DNA from: JBFXAN01 sp050184225
GTDB taxonomy: Bacteria; Chloroflexota; Dehalococcoidia; CAUJGQ01
Direction of reading: 5' to 3'
DNA: 64,000 bases
Assembly (NCBI GenBank): GCA_050184225.1
Contig: JBFXAN010000011.1
Span: 1-64,000, forward strand
The position numbers and the translations under genes are program-made. Positions 25,179-34,263 of this stretch are shown piece after piece; position 1 is the first letter of the stretch; each line of letters begins with the position of its first letter. Under the pieces are notes generated by a model. The model searched no databases. It was not told the DNA's origin and worked only from the letters and a program-made list of their open reading frames with translations.

Positions 25179-25679
25179 TCATAGCCGCTGCGGCGTTCCC
25201 GAGTGCGGCCATTCCGCCGGGAGGAGCATCGCGCCGCACGTTTTCTCGTAGAAGGCGGCGGGACCAACTTGCCCGATGATCGCGTAGACGTATCCGGCCG
25301 CTCGCAGATCGAGCAGGCACTGAAACAAGAGCGCTGTGCCGATATCCCGGCCGCGGTGGTCGGGGTGAACGCCAAGCGGGCCAAAGATACCTGGCCGGTT
25401 GCCGGAGTGTGAACCGAAGCCGACGATCGTCTCGCCATCCCGTGCGGTGAAGACGGTCGCGGGTCTGTGCGACAGTCCGGCGAAAACACTATCCGCCCAG
25501 ACCTGGGTGAAATGCGCAAGGATGAACGTCCGTATAGGCGTGAGATCACCCATCGTGGCCCGCGCTACCACAATGCCCTGCGCCTCGACGCGCCGCAAGA
25601 CCGGCTCGGGATCGGGCAGGGCGTGGAGGGGTGCGATCATATCCCGATCCTGCTGATCCGATGACCATGTTGGTGACAT
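25179..25679 (-). CDS. GNAT-family N-acetyltransferase
   Basis: A 166-residue acetyltransferase. The acetyl-CoA pyrophosphate loop is in GVHPDHRGRDIGTALLFQCL (the R/Q-x-x-G-x-G/A site reads RGRDIG), followed by the GNAT C-terminal AAFYEKTCGAM. GGAGGAGG lies 5 bases before the ATG. The gene stands alone between convergent small genes. The substrate is unknown. Confidence 0.82.
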   Translation of the reverse strand: MSPTWSSDQQDRDMIAPLHALPDPEPVLRRVEAQGIVVARATMGDLTPIRTFILAHFTQVWADSVFAGLSHRPATVFTARDGETIVGFGSHSGNRPGIFGPLGVHPDHRGRDIGTALLFQCLLDLRAAGYVYAIIGQVGPAAFYEKTCGAMLLPAEWPHSGTPQRL

Positions 25680-25844
25680 TCGGGCCTCCTCCGAGCCGGA
25701 GACTAGAACATCTGTACTGGCACCTGCACCGCGGTGTACCGTTCTAAATCCCGCTCAACACGCCTCAATCGCTTTGACACCTTTGCATTTTCGGCCGATG
25801 ATCGATGGAGATGCCACATTTGGCGTAACAGGAAGGAGCCGGCA

Positions 25845-26048
25845 ATGTGGACCTGTAGGATCTGTCATTTCGACACAGAATTCGACGACGTTGAACTCGC
25901 CTTCGTGGATGGCCGGTGTATCTGCGTGCGCTGCTTTGCGCGGGAAACCGGGAGCACGCTCGAGATGCCGAAGCCGCTCCGCCAGGCGCTCGACGCCGTG
26001 TTCGCCGAGTTCGAGGCAACAGCCAGGGAGCGAGACCTCGCGCGATAA
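25845..26048 (+). CDS. Small zinc-ribbon protein, 67 residues
   Basis: A tiny protein with two CxxC pairs, CRIC at residues 4-7 and CVRC in GRCICVRCFARE, likely to bind one zinc ion. A basic/acidic helical tail follows. GGAAGGAG upstream of the ATG is a strong ribosome binding site. It converges on pyrK with a gap of 20 bases. Function unknown. Confidence 0.7.
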   Translation: MWTCRICHFDTEFDDVELAFVDGRCICVRCFARETGSTLEMPKPLRQALDAVFAEFEATARERDLAR

Positions 26049-26068
26049 TCGATGCTCGGCAGCCGCCG

Positions 26069-26842
26069 TCACACCAGATCGCGAAGCTCGAACGCCGGTC
26101 CCTCCCGGCAGGCTAGCTTCACCCCCGATCGACGGGTGGCAACGCCGCAGAGGCCGCAGATGCCCGTGCCGCACGGCATCGCCACATTCGCCGCCGCGTA
26201 ACAGGGCCGCCGCCAGGGCAGGGAACGCAACAGGGCGGCAAGCTCGCGGAAGAGATCATCCGGTCCGGCGACGATGATCTGGTCAGCCCAGGATACATAT
26301 CCTTCCACGATTGCTGTCACGCGGCCCCGACTGCCGGCAGAATCGTCCGCGGTCGTCACCCCAACCTCGACCTCGGGCCGGACGAGGTCGAGCGGATAGA
26401 GTCCCACCGCTGACTCGGCGCCCATCAGCAGCGTCACGCTGCGCCCACGGGCAGATTCCTCATCCGAGCACCAGATCAGTGGACTAATCCCGCTCCCCTC
26501 GCCGATCAGCAGCAGACTGCGAACGCCCGGCAACAGTGTCAGTGGACGGCCCAGCGGTCCGGTCACTCGGAGCCGGACTCCGGGTGCCGAGGCCGCGATC
26601 ATCGCCGTTCCGCGTCCACTGATCTCGACGAGGACCGCGAGCTCCTCCCCATCCTCACCCTCGCGAACCCGGTGAATCCAGAGGGCGCGCGGCAAGAACG
26701 GATCGAATTCGCCTCCAGCGAGCACCATCACGAACTGCCCCGGGCGTGCCCCCTGCGAGACTTCTGGCGCGCTTAGCCAGAGCAGCACCAGGTCTGGACC
26801 AAGCTCGCGCCGCTCGATGACACGGGCCTCGGCGACTTTCAC
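26069..26842 (-). CDS. pyrK: Dihydroorotate dehydrogenase electron-transfer subunit (PyrK-like)
   Basis: A 257-residue ferredoxin-reductase-like protein. The N-terminal FAD domain includes RPGQFVMVLAGG and the later LLLIGEGSGISPL; the C-terminal [2Fe-2S] site uses CGTGICGLCGV plus a later cysteine in LACREGPAF. It passes electrons from dihydroorotate dehydrogenase (PyrD) to NAD or another acceptor. The GTG start overlaps the carB stop (GTGA), making it the last gene of the pyrimidine operon. The matching pyrD is not in this window. Confidence 0.85.
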   Translation of the reverse strand: MKVAEARVIERRELGPDLVLLWLSAPEVSQGARPGQFVMVLAGGEFDPFLPRALWIHRVREGEDGEELAVLVEISGRGTAMIAASAPGVRLRVTGPLGRPLTLLPGVRSLLLIGEGSGISPLIWCSDEESARGRSVTLLMGAESAVGLYPLDLVRPEVEVGVTTADDSAGSRGRVTAIVEGYVSWADQIIVAGPDDLFRELAALLRSLPWRRPCYAAANVAMPCGTGICGLCGVATRRSGVKLACREGPAFELRDLV

Positions 26843-29800
26843 GCCTCGGTCCCGACGCCGCCGGCCAGGTAGTCGTCCAACGGCCGCACGTTGAAATCGA
26901 GACCGCCGCCGACCAGCGCCGACGCGGCCGCTCGGGCAGTGTCGATTGACGTAAAGCAGGGGATACGGCGTTCGACGGCGGCACGGCGGATGTGGAAGCC
27001 GTCGCGAAGGGTGCCGGTCTGGCGGCCCTCCATCGTGTTGATCACGATGTTGACCAGCCCCTGCTCGATCACATCGACGACGTTCGGATGCCCCTCGGCG
27101 AGCCGCTTCGGCACCTGCTCGACCGGATAGCCCAACCCGCGCACCAGCGCCGCCGTCCCCTCGGTCGCGTAGAAGCGGTAGCCTGCCTGCGCCAGATCCT
27201 TGATCACGGCAACGGCGTCGGCCTTGGTCTGGTCGGAGATCGAGAGGAGCGCGACGCCGGACTCCGGCAGCATCAGGTCGCTGCCGATCAGCGCTTTGGT
27301 CAGCGCTCGCCGCCAATCGACATCGATGCCCATCACCTCGCCGGTGGACTTCATCTCCGGGCCGAGATGGGTATCGACGCCGACCAGCTTTGACATCGAG
27401 AAGACCGGCGCCTTCACCGCGACGAGATTGCGCCGCTTCCACAGCCCGCCCGCATAGCCCTGCTCGCGCAGGCTCTTGCCAAGCATGATGTTGACCGCCA
27501 CCTGCACCATCGGCACGCCCGTTACCTTGCTGAGAAAGGGAACCGTGCGGCTGCCGCGCGGGTTCACCTCCAGCACGTAGACGGCGGTTTCGTTACCACC
27601 GTTCGGAATGATGACGTACTGCACGTTCATCAACCCGCGCACATCCATCGCCAGGCCGATCCGGCGCGTGTAGTCGACGATCTGATCGACCTCACCCTGC
27701 GTCAGGTTGATCCCCGGGTAGACGGCGAGCGAGTCGCCGGAATGAACCCCCGCTCGCTCGATGTGCTCCATGATGCCGGGGATGAGCACATCCTCACCGT
27801 CGCAGATCGCATCGACCTCGACCTCCTTGCCTTCGAGGTACTTATCGATCAGCACCGGCCGGCCGTTGGCGATCTCGATCGCGGCGCCCATGTAGTGCAC
27901 CAGCTCGGTCGGGTTCTGCACGATCTCCATTGCCCGGCCGCCGAGGACGAAGCTCGGCCGCACCAGCACTGGATAGCCGATCCGCTGGGCGGTCGTTACC
28001 GCCTCCTCGACCGTGTGGATCGCGGCGCCCGGCGGCTGGGGGATGCCCAGCCCGGAGAGGAACTCCTCGAACTGGCGCCGGTCCTCCGCCAGGTCGATCG
28101 ACTCGGCGCTGGAACCGATGATCGGCGTCCCCGCCTTCGTCAGCGGCGTCGCCAGGTTGATCGCCGTCTGCCCACCGAACTGGACGATTGCCGGCGGTGG
28201 TGCCCCATCGCCCGCCTCGTTGTCGAGGATGTCCCTGACCGATTCCTCGTCCAGCGCCTCGAAGTAGAGGCGGTCGGAGGTGTCGAAGTCGGTGGACATC
28301 GTCTCCGGGTTGGAGTTCGCCATGATCGCCCGGTAGCCGGCACGCTGGAGCGCCATCGCCGCGTGCACCGAGCAGTAGTCGAACTCGATCCCCTGGCCGA
28401 TCCGGATCGGACCGGAGCCGATCACCAGCGCCCGGTTGCCCGGCTCCGGCGTCGCCTCGTTCTCCTGCTCGTAGGTGCCGTAGAAGTACGGCGTCACCGC
28501 GTCGAACTCGGCGGCGCAGGTGTCCACCATCTTGTAGACGGGCCGGATGCCCCACTGCTGGCGCAGATCGCGCACCTGGTCGGGCAGCCGGTCGGCGAGT
28601 GTCCCCACCTGCACGTCGGAGAAGCCCATCCGCTTGGCGGCGCGGAGCAACTCCGGCGTCAGCGGCTCGGCGAGCAGCCGCTTCTCCATCGTGACGATGT
28701 TCTCCAGTTTCATCAGGAACCACGGGTCGATTCCGGTCTGTCGCGCCAGCGCCGTCGTCTCGACCCCGCGGCGCAGCGCCGCCATCACCGCCCACAGCCG
28801 CTCATCGGTCGGCTTCAATGGCCATGACTCCGGGCTGTCGCTCCACTCCTTGTGTTCCCACAGCAGCGAGCGGCTGCCGATCTCGAGCGAGCGCACCGCC
28901 TTCTGCAGCGACGCCTCGAAGGTGCGGTCGATCGCCATTACCTCGCCCGTCGCCTTCATCTGTGTGCCGAGGGAGCGGTCGCCGAACGGGAACTTGTCGA
29001 AGGGCCAGCGCGGGATTTTGGTCACGACATAATCGAGCGCCGGCTCGAACGCCGCCGTCGTCTTCTGCGTGACGGCGTTCGGAATCTCCTCGAGCCGCTT
29101 GCCCACCGCGATCTTGGCAGCGACGCGGGCGATCGGATAGCCGGTCGCTTTGCTCGCCAGCGCCGACGAGCGGGAGACGCGCGGGTTGACCTCGATCACG
29201 GCGTACGGGAGTCGGGAGTTGGTGGTGGGCAGTGGGGTTGCGCCCTCACCACTGCCCACTGCCCATTGCCCATTGCCCCGCCACGGGACGATATCGTCCC
29301 GTGGCGCCAGCGCGTACTGCACGTTGCAGCCGCCCTCGACGCCGAGCGCGCGGATGATGTCGATGCTCGCCGAGCGCAGCATCTGGTGGTCGCGGTCGGA
29401 GAGCGTCTGCGACGGGGCGACGACGATCGAGTCGCCGGTGTGCACCCCCATCGGGTCGAAGTTCTCCATGTTGCAGACGATGATGCAGGTGTCCGCCGCG
29501 TCGCGGATCACCTCGTACTCGATCTCCTTCCAGCCGACCAGGCTACGTTCGAGCAGCACTTGGTTAATCGGGCTGGCGGCGAGACCGCCGGCCGTGATCG
29601 TCTCGAACTCTTCATCGGTGTTGGCGATGCCGCCGCCGGTGCCGCCGAGCGTGAAGGCGGGCCGGATCACGAGCGGCAGGCCGATCCGGTCACGCACCTG
29701 CCGCGCCTCTTCCATCGTCGTGACCGTCTCGCCCTCGATCACCGGCTGGCCGATCTCGCGCAGCAGTTCTTTGAAAAGCTCTCGGTCCTCAGCCTTCTTG

Positions 29801-30159
29801 ATCGTCTCCAGCGGTGTGCCGAGCAGCCGGACGTTGTAGCGGTCGAGAATACCGGCGTCCGCCAATTCGACCGCGAGGTTGAGACCGGTCTGGCCGCCGA
29901 GCGTCGGCAACAGCCCGTCGGGACGCTCCCGCGCGATGATCCGCTCCAACACCGGCACCGTCAGCGGTTCGATATAAACGATATCCGCGACATCCTGGTC
30001 GGTCATGATCGTCGCCGGATTGGAGTTGACGAGGACGGAGATCACGCCCTCCTCACGCATCGCCTTACAGGCCTGCGTGCCGGCGTAGTCAAACTCCGCC
30101 GCCTGCCCGATCACGATCGGGCCGGAGCCGATGATGAGAACTTTGGATGGCTTTGTCAC
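26839..30159 (-). CDS. carB: Carbamoyl-phosphate synthase large subunit, with an internal insertion
   Basis: A 1106-residue enzyme making carbamoyl phosphate from bicarbonate, ammonia and two ATP. Both ATP-grasp halves, the oligomerisation domain and a C-terminal MGS-like allosteric domain are present. At about residues 283-316 there are roughly 28 extra residues: the distance from the conserved Q of NVQYAL to the E of VIEVNPRVSRSS is 42, while in E. coli (Q285 to E299) it is 14. Both metal-ligand motifs flanking the insert are intact. The start is GTG, with its ribosome binding site GAGGG (30173-30169) inside a hairpin repeat. Confidence 0.95.
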   Translation of the reverse strand: MTKPSKVLIIGSGPIVIGQAAEFDYAGTQACKAMREEGVISVLVNSNPATIMTDQDVADIVYIEPLTVPVLERIIARERPDGLLPTLGGQTGLNLAVELADAGILDRYNVRLLGTPLETIKKAEDRELFKELLREIGQPVIEGETVTTMEEARQVRDRIGLPLVIRPAFTLGGTGGGIANTDEEFETITAGGLAASPINQVLLERSLVGWKEIEYEVIRDAADTCIIVCNMENFDPMGVHTGDSIVVAPSQTLSDRDHQMLRSASIDIIRALGVEGGCNVQYALAPRDDIVPWRGNGQWAVGSGEGATPLPTTNSRLPYAVIEVNPRVSRSSALASKATGYPIARVAAKIAVGKRLEEIPNAVTQKTTAAFEPALDYVVTKIPRWPFDKFPFGDRSLGTQMKATGEVMAIDRTFEASLQKAVRSLEIGSRSLLWEHKEWSDSPESWPLKPTDERLWAVMAALRRGVETTALARQTGIDPWFLMKLENIVTMEKRLLAEPLTPELLRAAKRMGFSDVQVGTLADRLPDQVRDLRQQWGIRPVYKMVDTCAAEFDAVTPYFYGTYEQENEATPEPGNRALVIGSGPIRIGQGIEFDYCSVHAAMALQRAGYRAIMANSNPETMSTDFDTSDRLYFEALDEESVRDILDNEAGDGAPPPAIVQFGGQTAINLATPLTKAGTPIIGSSAESIDLAEDRRQFEEFLSGLGIPQPPGAAIHTVEEAVTTAQRIGYPVLVRPSFVLGGRAMEIVQNPTELVHYMGAAIEIANGRPVLIDKYLEGKEVEVDAICDGEDVLIPGIMEHIERAGVHSGDSLAVYPGINLTQGEVDQIVDYTRRIGLAMDVRGLMNVQYVIIPNGGNETAVYVLEVNPRGSRTVPFLSKVTGVPMVQVAVNIMLGKSLREQGYAGGLWKRRNLVAVKAPVFSMSKLVGVDTHLGPEMKSTGEVMGIDVDWRRALTKALIGSDLMLPESGVALLSISDQTKADAVAVIKDLAQAGYRFYATEGTAALVRGLGYPVEQVPKRLAEGHPNVVDVIEQGLVNIVINTMEGRQTGTLRDGFHIRRAAVERRIPCFTSIDTARAAASALVGGGLDFNVRPLDDYLAGGVGTEA
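29208..29306. repeat. Palindromic repeat sequence inside carB
   Basis: This stretch holds GTGGGCAGTGG against CCACTGCCCAC (about 29225-29260) and an exact 28-base palindrome at 29279-29306 (CGCCACGGGACGAT and its complement, no loop). It coincides with the extra residues in CarB. The composition is like the intergenic repeats of this genome and unlike carB, and it keeps the reading frame. Confidence 0.8.
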
Positions 30160-30167
30160 GGGAACTT

Positions 30168-30287
30168 GCCCTCACCCCCCGGCCCCCTCTCCCGCCGGAG
30201 CGGGAGAGGGGGAGATACTGTCAGACCTGTGCCGGCTAAAGCCTCCCCTCTCCCGTCCCGACGGGAGGGGGGCCGGGGGGTGAGGGC
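30168..30287. repeat. GC-rich hairpin repeat, variant between the GNAT gene and carB
   Basis: The left arm (from 30168, GCCCTCACCCCCCGGCCCCC) mirrors the right arm ending at 30287. Each arm also holds an inner small hairpin (CTCCCGCCGGAGCGGGAG; CTCCCGTCCCGACGGGAG). It resembles family 1 but lacks the GCTGACGCGCGG core. It lies between two co-directed operon genes and carries the ribosome binding site of carB. Confidence 0.82.
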
Positions 30288-30300
30288 CGCAGCCGCCCCC

Positions 30301-30774
30301 TCACACCGGCAGTTCATAGCGCATGCTGCCGCCCTCGACGGCGGCGATCGGACCGACGGCGCTGAAGAACGAGAGCGCCGGTTCGTTGTCCGCTGGGATC
30401 GTGCCCTGGAGCCGCGTGTAGCCGGCGTCGCGGGCGAATTCAATCGCCGCGCGGCTGAGCTCGGTGCCGAGGCCGCGTCGCCGGAACTCGGGCAGTACCC
30501 ACACGCCGAGCGAAGCCACCTCTGGATCACTTTCGCTCTGCGCCAGCGAGGCGAAGGCGACGACGCGATCGCGCTCGATCGCGTAGAAGATGCCGCCCCG
30601 GTCGCCCTGGCGCTGGATGCGCGCGCGGATATCGTCGGCGGTTGACCGGCCGGGCAGGGCCATGTTGTCGCCCTCGGCGACGATCGCGTTGATGATCTGG
30701 GCGACGCCGGGGGCGAGCCGGTCGATGTCGCGCTGAGCCGCTGGGTCAATTCGGTCGATCGTGATCGTGTTCAT
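30301..30774 (-). CDS. GNAT-family N-acetyltransferase within the pyrimidine operon
   Basis: A 157-residue acetyltransferase. The acetyl-CoA loop is LGVWVLPEFRRRGLGTELSR (RRRGLG) and the C-terminal NEPALSFFSAVG is typical. The ATG overlaps the carA stop (ATGA), so it is translationally coupled to carA. Such a gene is not part of pyrimidine synthesis as known, so its link to the pathway is unexplained. A hairpin repeat separates it from carB. Confidence 0.85.
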   Translation of the reverse strand: MNTITIDRIDPAAQRDIDRLAPGVAQIINAIVAEGDNMALPGRSTADDIRARIQRQGDRGGIFYAIERDRVVAFASLAQSESDPEVASLGVWVLPEFRRRGLGTELSRAAIEFARDAGYTRLQGTIPADNEPALSFFSAVGPIAAVEGGSMRYELPV

Positions 30775-31871
30775 GAGCCACCCCTCTTCTCGGCCTGCAC
30801 CATCTGGAGGAATCGGTCGAACAGGTACATATTATCGTGCGGGCCGGGTGCTGCCTCCGAGTGGTATTGGATCGATACGATCGGCAGCGTCGGATGATGC
30901 AGCCCCTCGCAGGTCGCATCGTTCAGGTTGAGATGTGACACCTCGACGCCGTTGCGGAGGGACTCGGCATCAACCGCGTAGCCGTGGTTCTGCGAGGTGA
31001 CGTGTACGTCGCCGGTGAGCAGGTCCTTCACGGGATGGTTGCCGCCGTGGTGGCCGAACTTGAGCTTGTAGGTCTGCCCGCCGAAGGCCCGCGCCAGCAC
31101 CTGATGACCGAGGCAGATGCCCATCACCGGTTGCTTTCCCACAAGCGCCGTCGCCGTCCGCACGACCGTATCCAGATGCGCGGGGTCGCCGGGGCCGGGT
31201 GAGAGCACGACGCCATCCGGCGCCAGCGCGAGGATATCCTCGGCGTTTGTGTCGCAGGAGACGGCCGTGGTGCGGTAGCCCTTCCGGTTGAGCGTGCGCA
31301 TGATGTTGTACTTCACGCCCATGTCCACCACGACGATGTGTCCCCGCGGCTCGTCACCGATCGCGTCCCAGCTATAGGCCGCCGGGGTCGATACTTGCTG
31401 GACGAAATCGACTTCCTCGTATGTAGGTGCTTCCTGGAGTCGGGCGAGCGCCGCTTCGCCCGCTTCATCAGACGTGATCGTTCCCTGGAGGACGCCGCCG
31501 GAGCGGATCTTGCGCGTCAACGCCCGCGTGTCGAGGCCGCTGATCGCCGGGACGTTGTTAGCTCGGAGGTAGTCTTGTAGCCGGGCGCTGTCCAGCCAAT
31601 GGCTCGGTTGATCGCAGACCTCGCGCACCACGAGGCCGGCCGCCTGGACCCGTCGCGATTCGATATCGACATCGCTCGTGCCGTAGTTGCCGATCAGCGG
31701 ATAGGTCATCACCACGATCTGGCCGGCGTACGAGGGATCGGTGAGGATCTCCTGATAGCCGGTCATGCTCGTGTTGAAGACGATCTCGCCCACGCCTCGC
31801 ACCGGCGCGCCGATCGACTCACCCTCGAACACCGTTCCATCCGCCAGCACCAGCAATGCCCGTTCCGTCAC
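30771..31871 (-). CDS. carA: Carbamoyl-phosphate synthase small subunit
   Basis: A 366-residue glutamine amidotransferase supplying ammonia to CarB. The N-terminal domain begins ALLVLADGTVFEGESIG; the class I amidotransferase domain has the nucleophile in GICLGHQ (near residue 253) and the His/Glu pair in QYHSEAAPGP (near 334). GTG overlaps the pyrC stop (GTGA). The upstream in-frame codons belong to pyrC in another frame. Confidence 0.95.
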   Translation of the reverse strand: MTERALLVLADGTVFEGESIGAPVRGVGEIVFNTSMTGYQEILTDPSYAGQIVVMTYPLIGNYGTSDVDIESRRVQAAGLVVREVCDQPSHWLDSARLQDYLRANNVPAISGLDTRALTRKIRSGGVLQGTITSDEAGEAALARLQEAPTYEEVDFVQQVSTPAAYSWDAIGDEPRGHIVVVDMGVKYNIMRTLNRKGYRTTAVSCDTNAEDILALAPDGVVLSPGPGDPAHLDTVVRTATALVGKQPVMGICLGHQVLARAFGGQTYKLKFGHHGGNHPVKDLLTGDVHVTSQNHGYAVDAESLRNGVEVSHLNLNDATCEGLHHPTLPIVSIQYHSEAAPGPHDNMYLFDRFLQMVQAEKRGGS

Positions 31872-33211
31872 CCCGCCTGCGCCTCCTCTGCCCGATATGC
31901 CACGCAGCCGCCTGCAATCGTGACGAGCACGCGGCCCTGTAGCTCTGTGCCGATCAGCGGCGTGTTTTTGCCCTTTGACCACAGCGATTCCGCCGTCACC
32001 GTCCAGCGCGCCGCCGGGTCGAAGACGACCAGATCGGCGGGCGCACCCGGCTGCAACGTCCCCAGGCCGCTCTCACCGGTGCGGCGGTCGAGCCGGACCG
32101 CCCGCACCGGACCAATCGTCAACCGCTCAATCGCCTCGGGAAGGGAGATCCCGCCCTGATCCACGACCCGCAGCAGCAGACCGAGCGCCGTCTCCAGCCC
32201 GGTCAGTCCCGGCGCGGCGAGGTCGAACTCGCAGAGCTTGTCCGTCACCGCGTGCGGAGCGTGGTCCGTCGCCACCGCATCAAGCGTACCGTCCCGCAGC
32301 CCTTCCACGCACGCCTGAACATCCTCGGGCGTGCGGAGCGGCGGATGCACCTTCGCATTGGTGTCGTAAGCGGCGCCCGTTACTCCCGGCGCGTCGAGCA
32401 CTGCCTCATGCGTCAATGTGAGATGGTGCGGCGTCACGTCCGCCGTCACGCGCAGGCCGCGCTGCTTTGCTCCCCGCACCAGATCGACCGAGCCGGCGGT
32501 GCTCAAGTGCGTCAAGTGGAGCCGCGCGCCGGTGAGCTCGGCAAGCTGGATGTCTCGCGCGACCATCGACTCTTCCGCGGCGGCGGGCTGTCCCTGCAGT
32601 CCCAATCGTGTGGCGACCCAGCCCTCGTGCATGACACCGCCGGCCGCCAGCGCCGGCTCTTCGGGATGGTTGATGATCGGCAGGCCGAAGGCGGATGCGT
32701 ATTCGAGCGCCCGGCGCATCAGGCCGGAATCGGCCACGGGGTTGCCGTCGTCGCTGAAGCCGATGCAGCCGGCGTCGGCCAGTTCACCCATCTCCGCCAG
32801 TTCTTTGCCCGCCCGTCCCCGCGTCACGCAGCCGATCACCAGCACCCGCACCGGCGTCACCAGTGCCTGCCGTTGGATGAACTCGACGACCGAGCGGGAG
32901 TCGATCGGCGGCGCCGTGTTCGGCATCGCACAGATCGTCGTAAAGCCGCCGTGCGCCGCCGCATCGGCGCCGCTGGCGATCGTCTCCTTGTACTCCTGAC
33001 CCGGCTCGCGCAGATGCGTGTGGATATCGATGAAGCCGGGACAGACGATCGCGCCGCCGGCATCGATCACCGTGCCGTCCTCACTGCCCGCCGCGCCGAC
33101 TCGGGCGATCCGGCCACCTTCGATCACCACGTCGGCAATCTGGTCGAAGCGGCCCGCCGGGTCGATCACCCGGCCACCCTTGACGATGATCCGGTCGGTG
33201 CGGTCGATCAT
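31868..33211 (-). CDS. pyrC: Dihydroorotase
   Basis: A 447-residue zinc amidohydrolase of class I (PyrC of Gram-positive type) that cyclises carbamoyl aspartate. Metal-site motifs are DIHTHLREPG near residue 62, THLSTAGS, and VATDHAPH near 313; the early ICAMPNTAP is also conserved. The ATG overlaps the pyrB stop (ATGA) and its own stop overlaps carA. Confidence 0.95.
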   Translation of the reverse strand: MIDRTDRIIVKGGRVIDPAGRFDQIADVVIEGGRIARVGAAGSEDGTVIDAGGAIVCPGFIDIHTHLREPGQEYKETIASGADAAAHGGFTTICAMPNTAPPIDSRSVVEFIQRQALVTPVRVLVIGCVTRGRAGKELAEMGELADAGCIGFSDDGNPVADSGLMRRALEYASAFGLPIINHPEEPALAAGGVMHEGWVATRLGLQGQPAAAEESMVARDIQLAELTGARLHLTHLSTAGSVDLVRGAKQRGLRVTADVTPHHLTLTHEAVLDAPGVTGAAYDTNAKVHPPLRTPEDVQACVEGLRDGTLDAVATDHAPHAVTDKLCEFDLAAPGLTGLETALGLLLRVVDQGGISLPEAIERLTIGPVRAVRLDRRTGESGLGTLQPGAPADLVVFDPAARWTVTAESLWSKGKNTPLIGTELQGRVLVTIAGGCVAYRAEEAQAG

Positions 33212-34263
33212 CGCCGCACCCCGAGCAGGTAGAGCAGCGCCATGCGGACGGCGACGCCGTTGGTCACCTGTTCCTCGATCCGCGACTGAAGGCCATGCGC
33301 GACATCCGGCGCGATCTCGACGCCTTCGTTCATCGGCCCCGGATGCATCACGAGCGCGTTCGGCCTGGCCAGCGCCACCCGCTGCGCCGTGATCTCGTAG
33401 AGCCGGGAGTACTCGCGCAGGCTCGGCAGCAGGCCGCTCTGCTGCCGTTCCGCCTGCAACCGCAACGTCATCACCACGTCCGCCCCACGCATCGCCTCCT
33501 CGACCCGTTCGACAAGCGTCACGGGTGGGAGACCGCCGTCGTCACCGCCGTAGGGGTGGCGCCGTCCCAGACCGGAAGGGATCATCGTCGGCGGTCCGCA
33601 GACCACCACCTCCGCCCCCATCGTGGCGAGTCCCCAGAGGTTCGAGCGGGCGACGCGGCTGTGGGTGATATCGCCGACGATCGCCACCTTGCGCCCGCGC
33701 ACGCTGCCGAGGTGCTCGCGCATCGTGTACAGATCGAGCAGCGCCTGGGTCGGATGCGCGTGCCAGCCGTCGCCAGCGTTGATCATCGACGAGCGCAGGT
33801 GCCGGGCGGCAAGGTACGGCGCACCGGAGCGGGAGTGCCGCATGACGACGACATCGACGCCGATCGCCTGCAGCGTGCGCACCGTGTCGATCAAGGACTC
33901 GCCCTTCTCGACGCTGCTGCCACCCGCCGACAGGTTGATCACATCGGCGCCGAGCACCTTGCCCGCCAGCTCGAACGAGGCCCGTGTGCGCGTGCTCGCC
34001 TCGTAAAACAGTGTGGCGACGGTCAGACCGCGCAGCGCCGGCGCCCGTGGCACCTCGCGGCGGAGCACATCCTTCATCGCGTCGGTGGTCTGCATCACAG
34101 TCTCGATCTCGTCGGCGGTGAAGTCGTCGAGATCGAGCACATGCCGCCGGTTCCAGCCGCCGTCGGGGACACGCTCCGTGGGGACGGTGTCGACCGCTGC
34201 GGCGACGGGCAAGGCCGCCGGTCGCTGATTTTCGTGTACTGGTCGATCTGGTGCGTGAACCAT
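33208..34263 (-). CDS. pyrB: Aspartate carbamoyltransferase catalytic subunit
   Basis: A 351-residue enzyme joining carbamoyl phosphate and aspartate. The carbamoyl-phosphate loop FYEASTRTRASFE, the GGSSVEKGESL loop, HAHPTQALLDLYT and MHPGPMNEGVE are intact. It has an N-terminal extension of about 35 residues before RRHVLDLDDF compared with short homologues. The ATG overlaps the pyrR stop by one base (TGATG). No pyrI regulatory subunit is present. Confidence 0.95.
   Translation of the reverse strand: MVHAPDRPVHENQRPAALPVAAAVDTVPTERVPDGGWNRRHVLDLDDFTADEIETVMQTTDAMKDVLRREVPRAPALRGLTVATLFYEASTRTRASFELAGKVLGADVINLSAGGSSVEKGESLIDTVRTLQAIGVDVVVMRHSRSGAPYLAARHLRSSMINAGDGWHAHPTQALLDLYTMREHLGSVRGRKVAIVGDITHSRVARSNLWGLATMGAEVVVCGPPTMIPSGLGRRHPYGGDDGGLPPVTLVERVEEAMRGADVVMTLRLQAERQQSGLLPSLREYSRLYEITAQRVALARPNALVMHPGPMNEGVEIAPDVAHGLQSRIEEQVTNGVAVRMALLYLLGVRR

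Noticed and set aside
28852..30645. 597-codon forward frame opposite carB and the GNAT gene
   Set aside because: Antisense to well-supported genes and rich in Arg/Asp/His as GC shadows are; no motif or ribosome binding site.
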